Position numbers and translations under genes: made by a program. Under the pieces are notes generated by a model. That model saw only the letters and a list, made by a program, of their open reading frames with translations, did no database searches and was not told the origin of the DNA. DNA of 64,000 bases. Source: JAPLST01 sp964397565. GTDB lineage: Bacteria; Auribacterota; UBA3054; JAPLST01. The stretch is from contig CAYNJC010000001.1 of assembly GCA_964397565.1 (NCBI GenBank), positions 159,537 through 223,536 on the forward strand, in the 5' to 3' direction. Every line of letters starts with the position of its first letter. Positions within the stretch are counted from its first letter, which is position 1. Below, one piece after another: positions 34,378 to 42,248 of the stretch.

Positions 34378-34398
34378 AGCAACTCCTTTATCAGCAGG

Positions 34399-35427
34399 TT
34401 AAAGCGTGCGGGCGATCCGTTCCAGTTCGCGTTCCGCATCACCAATCAATTCCTTGATCATCATCCGGACCGGCATGATTTCATCCACCAGTCCGACCGT
34501 TTGGCCGGCCATGAGCGAGCCGTGCTCGACATCACCATCAATGACCGCATGGCGCAGCGCGCCGATCCAGAAGCGTTCGACTTCCAGCTGGGCCGTCTCG
34601 CGATCAATCTCGCCGGCATCCAGTTGCTGCAGCAGTTCCAGTTGCAGCTTGCCGAACGCGAGCGTGCCTTTGTTTTTCAACGCGCGCACGGGTATCACCG
34701 GCAGGCGCGAATCGAACTGCGGCGCGGCGACCGCATCGCGCGCCTGCGCCCGGCGAAATTCTTCCTTGAAATTCGGATGCGCCACGCATTCGTCGGTCAT
34801 GACAAACCGCGTGCCCAACTGCACGCCCGACGCGCCCATCAGCAGCAAATGCGCCATCATTTTCCCGGTCGCCACGCCGCCGGCGATGAAGACCGGCACG
34901 CGCGCGCTGAAGTGAAATAAAATCTGTTGCCACAGAATCGGCCCGACTACCGGCCCGACGTGCCCGCCGGCTTCCATCCCTTCCAGGATCAGGCCGTCGA
35001 CGCCATAGCGCACCATGCGCTTGGCCAGCGCGTCGGTCGAGGCAAACGCCAGGACTTGTGCGCCGGATGCCTTGGCTTTTTCGATCTCCTGTTCGCGCGG
35101 CATGCTGCCGGCAAAGACAATCACCGGCAGCTTCGCCTGCACCGCCCGCTCGAGGTGCGCCAGGTAATTGGGCGCCACCGTGATCAGATTCACCGCAAAC
35201 GGCTTGTCGGTCAGCGTGCGCGTGTGCGCAATCTGACGTGCGAGTTCCTCGGGCGGCATGTTGCCGCAGGCCAGGCTGGCAAAGGCACCCGCATTGCACA
35301 CCGCCGACACCAGCCGCGGCTCGCTCACCCACGTCATGGCACCGCACATGATCGGGTACTGCACCCCGAGCAGCGCCTTGCCGCGTTGCCAGAATTTATT
35401 AAGATGCCCTGTTGCAACATCAATCAT
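34399..35427 (-). CDS. FMN-dependent nitronate monooxygenase / FabK-like protein
   Basis: 342 aa from the ATG at 35427. An earlier ATG (35457) directly abuts a promoter -10 box, so it cannot be in the mRNA; the later one has AAAGGAA about 9 nt upstream. FMN-binding TIM barrel of the NMO/enoyl-ACP reductase II group: LGVQYPIMCGAMTWVSEPRLVSAV at the N-terminus, GLILEGMEAGGHVG with the typical catalytic His, and VPVFIAGGVATGKMMAHLLLMGASGVQLGTRFVMTDE for phosphate binding of FMN. It either oxidises nitronates or reduces enoyl-ACP; sequence alone does not decide. First gene of an operon with the exported SOD and the sigma-54 activator. Confidence 0.82.
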   Translation of the reverse strand: MIDVATGHLNKFWQRGKALLGVQYPIMCGAMTWVSEPRLVSAVCNAGAFASLACGNMPPEELARQIAHTRTLTDKPFAVNLITVAPNYLAHLERAVQAKLPVIVFAGSMPREQEIEKAKASGAQVLAFASTDALAKRMVRYGVDGLILEGMEAGGHVGPVVGPILWQQILFHFSARVPVFIAGGVATGKMMAHLLLMGASGVQLGTRFVMTDECVAHPNFKEEFRRAQARDAVAAPQFDSRLPVIPVRALKNKGTLAFGKLQLELLQQLDAGEIDRETAQLEVERFWIGALRHAVIDGDVEHGSLMAGQTVGLVDEIMPVRMMIKELIGDAERELERIARTL

Positions 35428-35457
35428 GCGTGCCGGTTCCTTTGTTGCGGGTGTCAT

Positions 35458-35486
35458 AGTATACGCGATTATGAGCGAAAGTTCAA
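35458..35486 (-). promoter_or_regulatory. Promoter of the flavoprotein-SOD-activator operon
   Basis: On the minus strand TTGAAC (complement of 35481-35486), 17-bp spacer and TATACT (complement of 35458-35463). The -10 box touches the upstream ATG at 35457, which shows that translation must begin at the next ATG (35427). Confidence 0.75.
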
Positions 35487-35513
35487 GAGCGTCTGTGCAG
35501 CACCGGAACCAGG

Positions 35514-36272
35514 CTACTGTGCGTCCGGCGTCGGCTGGGACAGCGGCGTCGGCATGTCCTTGACGGGAAACTCAGCCGACCATTGCAGGCGCAGATCAGC
35601 CAGGGCGCGCGCAGCATGCATCGTGCGCAGCGCCGCGCCAAGATAGGTATACGCCCGCCGCCGCTCTTGCGGCGTGTGCACCCCGCCCAGCGCACGCCAC
35701 AGCAGATTCGTCACGCGGTCTGTGCCGCGTCCGCCGCCCGTGCTAAAGAGTAGCACGCCCATGTCGAGCGCTAGCGCGGCGCTGTCGGGATTGTACTGCA
35801 GGCCCTGTTCGAGAAATGACACCGCCGCAGGCGCATTGCCCACCCGCGCGAGCCAGTAGCTGCCCACCGACCAGTTCTGAATGTTGTGCGGATCCGCCTT
35901 GGCCGTCAGCCAGAATAGCGGCAGCAGTTGCGCTTCATCGCGGTGCGTCAGGTGCACGTCCGGCGCGTCGTGCGCCGCATCGTGCTCACGCCCGCAGGCC
36001 TCGTCGGCATGGTGATCATGACGGAACATTTCATACGGGTTATACGGGCGGAACACGTTGTAGCGTTCTTGCTGGTCATTCTCATCAATGCCGCGATGCA
36101 AATACAAATCGCCTTGCATCCAGGCGGCATCGCCAATGACAACGCGCACGACCGTGATGAGCTGATCCCACACAGTTTCCGGCGCGCACGCACCGTACGG
36201 TTGCTTCTGTAGTCCCATGAGTCCTATAAGACTTACGAGTCCTATAAGTCCTATTGTCTTCACACGTCGCAT
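35514..36272 (-). CDS. Exported TPR-like protein
   Basis: 252 aa, starting at the ATG at 36272, which overlaps the end of the ABC permease gene by 13 bp. The signal peptide core is (I/V/M)-G/S-L five times (KTIGLIGLVSLIGLMGLQ), encoded by a 9-bp DNA microsatellite. A His/Asp-rich stretch near residues 80-110 (FRHDHHADEACGREHDAAHDAPDVHLTH) may bind metal. The C-terminal half contains TPR-like helices (SVGSYWLARVGNAPAAVSFLEQGLQYNPDSAALALDMGVLLF). Last gene of the operon beginning at 42061. An open frame running further upstream exists but overlaps the permease and is not protein-like. Function unknown. Confidence 0.7.
   Translation of the reverse strand: MRRVKTIGLIGLVSLIGLMGLQKQPYGACAPETVWDQLITVVRVVIGDAAWMQGDLYLHRGIDENDQQERYNVFRPYNPYEMFRHDHHADEACGREHDAAHDAPDVHLTHRDEAQLLPLFWLTAKADPHNIQNWSVGSYWLARVGNAPAAVSFLEQGLQYNPDSAALALDMGVLLFSTGGGRGTDRVTNLLWRALGGVHTPQERRRAYTYLGAALRTMHAARALADLRLQWSAEFPVKDMPTPLSQPTPDAQ
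36211..36257 (-). repeat. 9-bp microsatellite encoding a signal peptide core
   Basis: Read on the minus strand: five 9-mers, ATAGGACTT, ATAGGACTC, GTAAGTCTT, ATAGGACTC, ATGGGACTA. They encode IGL, IGL, VSL, IGL, MGL in the start of the TPR-like protein. Confidence 0.85.
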
Positions 36273-37036
36273 CGGCGAAATAGGCCGCACGCCGCCAGCA
36301 GCAGCAGCGCCGTCCAGCCTACCCCATACGTGATGGTCGGCACCAGCATGAACCACGAGACCGCCGGCCATTGGTGCACCACCGGCATCGTCAGGTTGAA
36401 ATAATTCAGATGGGGTGTGGCAAAGAACGCACACCACGCCGGCGCGCGCACGATCCACGGCGTGCCGGCCAGCGCCGGCTGCAGCACCGGCTGGATCAGT
36501 TGCCCGAGAAAGTAGTACAGGATGCAGACCACGGCGGTCATCGCCGGCGTGGTCAGCAACGACAAGACCAGCGCCAGGGCATTGAACAGCAGCACTTGGA
36601 TCAGCAACAAGATCACGGCGTGCAACAGCGCCGGCGGGCAGACGACCTGCCGCCACCACAGCGACAACAGAAAAATGGCGGTGAATAACACAAAGGCAAT
36701 GACACTGGTCACGGCCACGCCCAGGAACGTGCCGATGATCACCTGCCAGCGCGCCACCGGCCGCGCCAGGATGAGATGCAAGGTGTGATCCTGGCGCTGC
36801 TGCGGCAGCACCCAGCAGGTCGTCAGCGTGGCCACCACGACCGTGACCAGCGGCAGCACCAGCATCATGATGTGAAAGAAAAACTGCTGGTAGTGCGCAC
36901 TGCCGAAAAACTCCATTGCGCAACAGATACCGGCACTGGCCAGCACGGCCAGCAACAGCACCGGCAGATGGCGGCGGCGGCGCGCGCTGCGCACCGTCTC
37001 ATGCGCGATCAGATACAGATTCGTGAGCGTGTTCAT
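36260..37036 (-). CDS. ABC-2 type transporter permease
   Basis: 258 aa from the ATG at 37036, overlapping the ATPase gene's end by 38 nt. Six predicted membrane segments in the arrangement of ABC-2 permeases such as GldF/NosY-like proteins: a soluble N-terminus with MNTLTNLYLIAHETVRSARRRRH, then a loop LPQQRQDHTLHLILARPVARWQVIIGTFLGV matching the hallmark ABC-2 coupling region (TLxLLLSRPVSR-type), and helices to the end. The exported or flipped substrate is unknown. Works with the preceding ATPase. Confidence 0.82.
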   Translation of the reverse strand: MNTLTNLYLIAHETVRSARRRRHLPVLLLAVLASAGICCAMEFFGSAHYQQFFFHIMMLVLPLVTVVVATLTTCWVLPQQRQDHTLHLILARPVARWQVIIGTFLGVAVTSVIAFVLFTAIFLLSLWWRQVVCPPALLHAVILLLIQVLLFNALALVLSLLTTPAMTAVVCILYYFLGQLIQPVLQPALAGTPWIVRAPAWCAFFATPHLNYFNLTMPVVHQWPAVSWFMLVPTITYGVGWTALLLLAACGLFRRCDV

Positions 37037-37793
37037 CTTGGCAAATGGTCGTGACAAACAAGGCTTCGAGCGCGGCGGCGCGCGAACGGTGTGCAGTGGA
37101 AGCTGCCAGCAGCACCGGCAGCGCACCCTGCAAGAGAATGCGGCCGCGGTGCAAAATGGCAATGGCATCGCAGGTGGCCTCGACTTCCGACAACTCATGC
37201 GAGCTGAAGAAGATCGTCAAGCCTTGAGTGCACAAGTGCGTGATCAGTTCGCGGATCTCGCGCCGCCCAAGCGGGTCGAGCCCGGAGGCCGGCTCATCCA
37301 GAATCAGGCACGCGGGCTGGTGCACAATCGCCTGGGCCAGACCCACGCGTTGGCGCATGCCTTTCGAAAAGTACTTCAGCGCGCGATCCGCATCCGCCCG
37401 CAAGCCGACCGTGCGCAAGGCGTCGGCGGCCGCGCTTGTCGCTGTGCCGCGTGCCAGTCCGCTCAGGCGCGCGTAAAACATGACCGCCTCGCGCGCCGTC
37501 AGATACTCAGGATAGGTTGTGGTTTCCGGCAGATAGCCCAGGAGGCGGCGCGTCTCCGGCTCCTGCGTCGAACGCCCAAACAGCAAGGCCGCGCCTGTCG
37601 TCGGCCGGATGAAGGACAACAGGATTTTCAGGGCCGTGGTTTTGCCCGCGCCGTTCGGGCCAAGAAAGCCGAACACTTGGCCGCGCGGCACCGCGAACGA
37701 AATGCCATGCAACGCGCGATAGACCCGCCGCCCGCCCAGCCCGCTGTGGTAGTCTTTCACCACGTCAATACATTGAATCGCCGGATCGGACAT
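36999..37793 (-). CDS. ABC transporter ATP-binding protein
   Basis: 264 aa. Walker A GPNGAGKTT (about 45-53), Q-loop GYLPETTTYPEYLTA, signature FSKGMRQRVGLAQA, Walker B CLILDEPASGLDPLGRREI and the switch His in FFSSHELSEVE are all present. The FSKGMRQR signature and the SGLDP box are those of ABC-2 export ATPases (GldA/NosF/CcmA-like). It starts 3 nt after the thyX stop and its end overlaps the permease start, so it is tightly coupled to both. Confidence 0.9.
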   Translation of the reverse strand: MSDPAIQCIDVVKDYHSGLGGRRVYRALHGISFAVPRGQVFGFLGPNGAGKTTALKILLSFIRPTTGAALLFGRSTQEPETRRLLGYLPETTTYPEYLTAREAVMFYARLSGLARGTATSAAADALRTVGLRADADRALKYFSKGMRQRVGLAQAIVHQPACLILDEPASGLDPLGRREIRELITHLCTQGLTIFFSSHELSEVEATCDAIAILHRGRILLQGALPVLLAASTAHRSRAAALEALFVTTICQDEHAHESVSDRA

Positions 37794-37796
37794 GGT

Positions 37797-38522
37797 TCAC
37801 CAGCCGCTGATTTTTGCCACGGTCGGTACCAAGGGTTGCACCAGCGTTTTGAGCGCCTGAGCATACTGCCGGATTTCCCATTGCGCGCCGGCGTGGTCGC
37901 GCAACGACAGGAAATGCAGCAGATTCCCCAAATCCACCGTCGCCCAAAACGTCGTCATCAAATTCTGGGACAAGACCCCGCGGGCCTGCTCGCGACAGAC
38001 GCCCATCTGCAGCAGCGTTTCATACGCGTCGCGCGAGGCGCGATTAGCCTGCGCAATCATGCGCATGGCATCGGCCTGCGTCGCCCCCGCCAAAACATCA
38101 ACGGATGCCTGGCGGTTGTTTTCGCTCTGCCCGCGAATATGGCGCGGCTCATAAAAATCAAGGTCAACTTCCGTGTAACGCCGGCTGATCTCATTGTAGG
38201 ACCACGTCCGGTGGCGCTGCCATTGACTGCGCACAAACAACGGGCAATGCACGATGAAGGTGAAAACCACATGCTCGAACGGGCTGGTGTGGCGTTCGTC
38301 GACCAGATATTTCAGGAGCACTTCGTCGCGTTCCGTCATGCGCGTCGTGAATTTGCCGAAGGAGACGCGCGCGGCATTCACAATCGTCGTCTCGTCGCCC
38401 ATCACCTGCACCAAGCCGACCCAGCCTTGCCCGTCCAGCACGCGCACATGCTTGTCTGGCGGAATATTCACGCTGTGCGTCACGCTGGTTGCCTCACCCA
38501 TCCTGTCGTTCTGCGGTGCCAT
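37797..38522 (-). CDS. thyX: Flavin-dependent thymidylate synthase ThyX
   Basis: 241 aa, normal length. The ThyX signature QRHRTWSYNEISRRY is at 102-116, followed by EVDLDFYEPRHIRGQ. Upstream HTSPFEHVVFTFIVHCPLFVRSQW is also conserved. It makes dTMP from dUMP with FAD and methylene-tetrahydrofolate in the cytoplasm. AAGGA about 5 nt before the ATG. No thyA is seen in the window. Its position inside an operon of export and glucan genes is odd for a housekeeping enzyme. Confidence 0.95.
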   Translation of the reverse strand: MAPQNDRMGEATSVTHSVNIPPDKHVRVLDGQGWVGLVQVMGDETTIVNAARVSFGKFTTRMTERDEVLLKYLVDERHTSPFEHVVFTFIVHCPLFVRSQWQRHRTWSYNEISRRYTEVDLDFYEPRHIRGQSENNRQASVDVLAGATQADAMRMIAQANRASRDAYETLLQMGVCREQARGVLSQNLMTTFWATVDLGNLLHFLSLRDHAGAQWEIRQYAQALKTLVQPLVPTVAKISGW

Positions 38523-38528
38523 GCATCC

Positions 38529-39131
38529 TTATTTTGTTGCGGTACCACCCACTACAACCGCGCAGCCGTCAATGCTGATCGGCACACGGCTGAACTCCTG
38601 CAGATACTGCAATACCTGTGCGATCGTCACCTTGCTGAGCGTCAGCGTCACTTTTTTGTCAGCCCACGCCGCCGGCTGGATCAAGACCAGGTTGATCGCA
38701 TTGCCTTGCACCACGCACTGCACGGCATCCAGCAGGGGTTGCTCCTTAAATGCAACATCAATCCGCTGCTGCAGCTTCGCGCGCAACACATTGGTGGGTG
38801 GCCGCGCCGGCATCGGTTGGTACGGCGCACTGAAGATCGCGCCAAAGGGACGCGGCTCGTAGGTCATGTTGACACTGCGCGCTACAAACCGCAGCACCTC
38901 ACCCAACGGCACCTTCTTCAGTTCCAATGTGATCGGCGGATGATTCGTGCCGGCCGCGCGCACCAGCACATTCACCTGATTCTCGCTGCGATACAACGCC
39001 AGCACGGTCGCCAAGTCGGCCTCTGCAAACGAGGCGTCCACCAGCGTGCCGAGCGCCGGGGCATCCGCCCCGCGCCCGCTGACACACATCAACGCGCATA
39101 CTGTCAGTGTGCTGCATACATTGCTGTTCAT
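38529..39131 (-). CDS. Exported protein with STN-like domains
   Basis: 200 aa from the ATG at 39131, which overlaps the stop of the GH13 gene (ATGA). Signal peptide to about residue 22 (STLTVCALMCVSGRGADA). Two segments (about 27-95 and 115-195) look like secretin/TonB short N-terminal (STN) domains: ADLATVLALYRSENQVNVLV ... ITLELKKVPLGEVLRFVARSVNMTYE and LLDAVQCVVQGNAINLVLIQ ... VTLTLSKVTIAQVLQYLQEFS. Such domains normally sit at the front of secretins; here they form a whole protein, perhaps an accessory to the secretin at 30.4 kb. Confidence 0.7.
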   Translation of the reverse strand: MNSNVCSTLTVCALMCVSGRGADAPALGTLVDASFAEADLATVLALYRSENQVNVLVRAAGTNHPPITLELKKVPLGEVLRFVARSVNMTYEPRPFGAIFSAPYQPMPARPPTNVLRAKLQQRIDVAFKEQPLLDAVQCVVQGNAINLVLIQPAAWADKKVTLTLSKVTIAQVLQYLQEFSRVPISIDGCAVVVGGTATK

Positions 39132-42061
39132 CCATGCCTCGTGGGTCGCTTGTTCCATATCATATACAACACGACGCCAAGTTGCAAGCCCAGCGGCTCG
39201 GGCACGCCAATTTGCAGAAATTGCTCGCCCGGCACCAAGTCATAGCGCTTGCTCGCTGCGGAGCCACTGGCGGCATAGCTGTTGGTTGCGCCGTGAATTG
39301 GCGCCAGTGATTGATTCGCCGACCATTTGCCGTCACTGCTGCTGACCACGACTTGCACCCGGCAACATTCACCCGTCAGGTCCAGCGCAGCGCGCGTGAT
39401 GGCCAACTCCAAGCCGGTGGCATACGTGCCCGTCACCGCCAGACTCGTGCCGGCCGCGCTTTGATTATACAGCGCCAATTGCGCAAAGGCGTTGCTGATG
39501 GCGCCATAGCTCGTGTCCATGGTTTGGAGCTTGCCCCAGTAGCTGTACGTGTTCGCGTTCAAGCGTGAGAAATCAACCCGGGCTTCGGCCGGATTGCCGC
39601 TGTCCGTGTGGATGTTCAGCGCAAAATCCGGTGTGAACTCCGCGTCGAACACCATGCCGGTCATGTTCACGATCCGCGCCGCAACCCCGTTCAGTGCCGG
39701 CGTCAGGCGATTTGTGCCGACACCGGGAATGCTGTCAAAGAAGACAACCAGGCCGTTGCCGTTTTTCTCGATGCTGCCGCTCACGCCCAGCAGCAGACGA
39801 TCCGTCTCCAAGGTCGCGCGCGCCGCCAGCAGCGCATTCCACGCGCCCCAGTCCGTGACGGTGTCTTGAAAGGTGGCCGCCTCCGCGTCTGCGAAATCAT
39901 CTGGAATATTCTGGCCATCAATCCAACCACTTGAACTGGTGTGAATCGCATTGCTCTGCACGGCCTGCGCGTTGCCGTTCAGCCCGGCAATCGTCATGGT
40001 CACGGTGAACAGGCCGTCATTGGTATAGCGATGAAGCGGGTTGACCTCGGTGCTGCAGCTGCCATCGCCGAAGTTCCAGAGCCAGTTCGTCACCAGTCCG
40101 CTGCTCATGTCTGTGAAGCGCACCGCCAGGCCGCGATTGCCATTGGTCGGCGTGGCGCTGAAGGCCGCCGTCGGTGCGGCCGGCAGTGCCCGGCCAAAAA
40201 CCATGAACGAATACGGCGCAATCGTCAGACTGCCTTTGTGGGTCAGCCCGTCCATGCCGGGCGTGCCGGCCTCCACTTGCAGCGAGCCGCCATTACCATA
40301 GCCGGCATCATAGCAGCGCCGGTCCGAATTGACCAGGCAATACCACGTGCCCGCACCCGGCAGTCCAATTTGATAATCCGTCAGGGTCGTATTCGCGGCA
40401 TTCACCACCACGATCACGTCATCGCCGGCGCTGCTGCTGCGCGCGCGCCGGTACGCCATCAGTTTCACGCCGCCGGCGTTGTTGACATGATAGACGCTGA
40501 CATACGCGCCCGTCAGCCCCGTGCTGATTCCAAATGCGTCGCGCCGCAGATGCACCACATCGCGGTACAGGCGCAACATGCCGCCGTAGGTGTTGGCTTT
40601 GGTCCAATCCAGCGGATCGGTATCGCTGAAGAACCCGTCTTCAAGAAATTCCTGGCCCTGAAACAGCATCGGTATGCCCGGCGCGGTCAGCACCAGCGCG
40701 GCCGCCAGCGTCGAGCGTTTTTTCGCAAAATACGAATTGCCGTTCGGCGGATCAATTTCGACGTTCAAACGCGACTGGCCGTTGGCCGCGTCATCATGCG
40801 AATCGGAATATTTCACCGTCGCGAAGGCGCGGCCGTGTTCGATGGATTGCACGGCGTTCTGCAAAACCGTCATGTCACGCGACGCATCCGCGCTGATTTT
40901 CATCTGGTTGCGCACGTTGTCGACGAAGTAGTTGTTCCACTGCGCGTCAAAGCCGAGCGTGTAGGCGCCGCCGCTCTTGTCGGTCACGCCGGTGTAGTCG
41001 TTCAAATCCTCCGCAACCAGCACCGCGTCGGGCGCAACCACGTCGGCCGCCGTGTTGATCGTCCGGCAGAGCGCGTAGCCCTCGGGGATGTCACTGCTGT
41101 AATTGACTTTGCGCATGTTGATGGTCGAATCCATGCGAATCCCGTCGCAGTTCATTTCCGTCAGCCAGAAGACGATGTTCTGGGTCAAGTAATTCGTCAC
41201 CTCGGCGCGCGCATAATTCGGCCGATTCTTGCCCCATTGCGTATACCAGCGCTCGGCCGGGCTGCCGGTCCAATCAAAATAGAAAATACCGCCGTGCTCA
41301 CCCGTCTGGCCGTCAATCGGACAGACATGCGAGCCCATCGTCCAGCCATCCCACTTCCACAAGATCTCGCCCTCAACGTGATTGTAGACCACATCAATAT
41401 ACACCGCGATGCCGTGTTGATGCAGTACATCCACCATCTGCTTGAACGCCGTCACGCCGCCATAGGCCGACTCTGGCGCGTAAATGCCGACCGGATTGTA
41501 GCCCCATGAGCGGCTGCCGCTGAATTCTGCTGGCGGCATCAATTCAACCGCGTTGATCCCCACGCGTTGCAGGTACGCCGCTTTCTGCGCCACGCCGGCA
41601 AATGTCCCGCCGTTGAACGTGCCGACATGCAACTCATACAACACCGTCTCGCTCTCGTGCGGGCGCACAAACGATGTCCACGCATAGTCGGCCGTGGTCA
41701 CCACCGCATTGCCGTCCGGATACGCCACCGCGCGCGTCCAGGGGTCGGCTTTCCACAGCGTGCCATTGACGACAAATTTATACAGCGCGCCGACCGGAGT
41801 GCTACTGCGAAAGATGGACCAGTAATTCGACGTGGCATCATCCGGCGCCAGCCGATCCGCGCTGCTGCTCCAACTATTGAAGGTGCCGGCCAGACTGACG
41901 CTGGTCGCGTGCGGCGCCCAAACCCGAAACGACACCCCCGTCGGCGTGACCAGCGCGCCGTAATGCCCGACCATGGGGCTCGGCGCGACGGCGCGTGCGA
42001 GCGGCACGAGCAGCAGCAGACAGCCCACAACAACGCAGTGACGAACAAGCATCTTCTTCAT
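39128..42061 (-). CDS. Exported GH13 alpha-glucan enzyme with PKD domain and VPEP tail
   Basis: 977 aa. The ATG at 42061 begins the signal peptide MKKMLVRHCVVVGCLLLLVP; earlier frame codons overlap the promoter. A CBM48-like domain lies at about 30-125 and the GH13 catalytic barrel at about 135-640: DVVYNH (223-228), nucleophile D311 (DGIRMDS), acid E351 (VLVAEDLNDY), and H422-D423 (YSDSHDDAANG) for substrate binding. A PKD domain follows at about 655-740 (AVRFTDMSSGLVTNWLWNFGDG), then a beta-rich C-terminal module, and the tail VPEPLGLQLGVVLYMIWNKR. The architecture resembles glucan branching/debranching enzymes (GlgB-like) turned to surface use on starch or glycogen. First gene of a six-gene operon. 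Confidence 0.85.
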   Translation of the reverse strand: MKKMLVRHCVVVGCLLLLVPLARAVAPSPMVGHYGALVTPTGVSFRVWAPHATSVSLAGTFNSWSSSADRLAPDDATSNYWSIFRSSTPVGALYKFVVNGTLWKADPWTRAVAYPDGNAVVTTADYAWTSFVRPHESETVLYELHVGTFNGGTFAGVAQKAAYLQRVGINAVELMPPAEFSGSRSWGYNPVGIYAPESAYGGVTAFKQMVDVLHQHGIAVYIDVVYNHVEGEILWKWDGWTMGSHVCPIDGQTGEHGGIFYFDWTGSPAERWYTQWGKNRPNYARAEVTNYLTQNIVFWLTEMNCDGIRMDSTINMRKVNYSSDIPEGYALCRTINTAADVVAPDAVLVAEDLNDYTGVTDKSGGAYTLGFDAQWNNYFVDNVRNQMKISADASRDMTVLQNAVQSIEHGRAFATVKYSDSHDDAANGQSRLNVEIDPPNGNSYFAKKRSTLAAALVLTAPGIPMLFQGQEFLEDGFFSDTDPLDWTKANTYGGMLRLYRDVVHLRRDAFGISTGLTGAYVSVYHVNNAGGVKLMAYRRARSSSAGDDVIVVVNAANTTLTDYQIGLPGAGTWYCLVNSDRRCYDAGYGNGGSLQVEAGTPGMDGLTHKGSLTIAPYSFMVFGRALPAAPTAAFSATPTNGNRGLAVRFTDMSSGLVTNWLWNFGDGSCSTEVNPLHRYTNDGLFTVTMTIAGLNGNAQAVQSNAIHTSSSGWIDGQNIPDDFADAEAATFQDTVTDWGAWNALLAARATLETDRLLLGVSGSIEKNGNGLVVFFDSIPGVGTNRLTPALNGVAARIVNMTGMVFDAEFTPDFALNIHTDSGNPAEARVDFSRLNANTYSYWGKLQTMDTSYGAISNAFAQLALYNQSAAGTSLAVTGTYATGLELAITRAALDLTGECCRVQVVVSSSDGKWSANQSLAPIHGATNSYAASGSAASKRYDLVPGEQFLQIGVPEPLGLQLGVVLYMIWNKRPTRHG

Positions 42062-42067
42062 AATGAT

Positions 42068-42073
42068 AGTATA
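42068..42073 (-). promoter_or_regulatory. Extended -10 promoter of the GH13 operon (leaderless)
   Basis: On the minus strand TGG followed by TATACT, with 6 nt to the ATG at 42061. No good -35 box; no Shine-Dalgarno. The transcript should start at or next to the ATG. Confidence 0.65.
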
Positions 42074-42248
42074 CCACATTTCCGCGCCGGTAACAGCACG
42101 GCTGATTTTTGCGCGCAACAGTTACGGTGTGCGGCGCCCAACGCCAACGCGGCATCTCATCGTAGAGTTGCTAGACCAGCTGTTCGATCTGCTGGTCGGT
42201 TGCGGAAATGGGGCGCGCAAGAGTATTGTTCTCAAAGCACATTTTGTT

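Noticed and set aside
35428..35457. Start of the flavoprotein gene at 35457
   Set aside because: That ATG abuts the TATACT box and would not be transcribed; the ATG at 35427 has a ribosome binding site.
35514..36923. Long minus-strand open frame covering the TPR-like gene and the permease
   Set aside because: Only the part after the ATG at 36272 reads like protein; the front part is a His/Ala/Gly-rich shadow of the permease, which itself has clear ABC-2 features.
37023..39245. 740-codon plus-strand open frame opposite the ABC/thyX genes
   Set aside because: Low-complexity Arg/Gln/His composition typical of the antisense of GC-rich genes; thyX and the ABC ATPase on the other strand have complete motifs.
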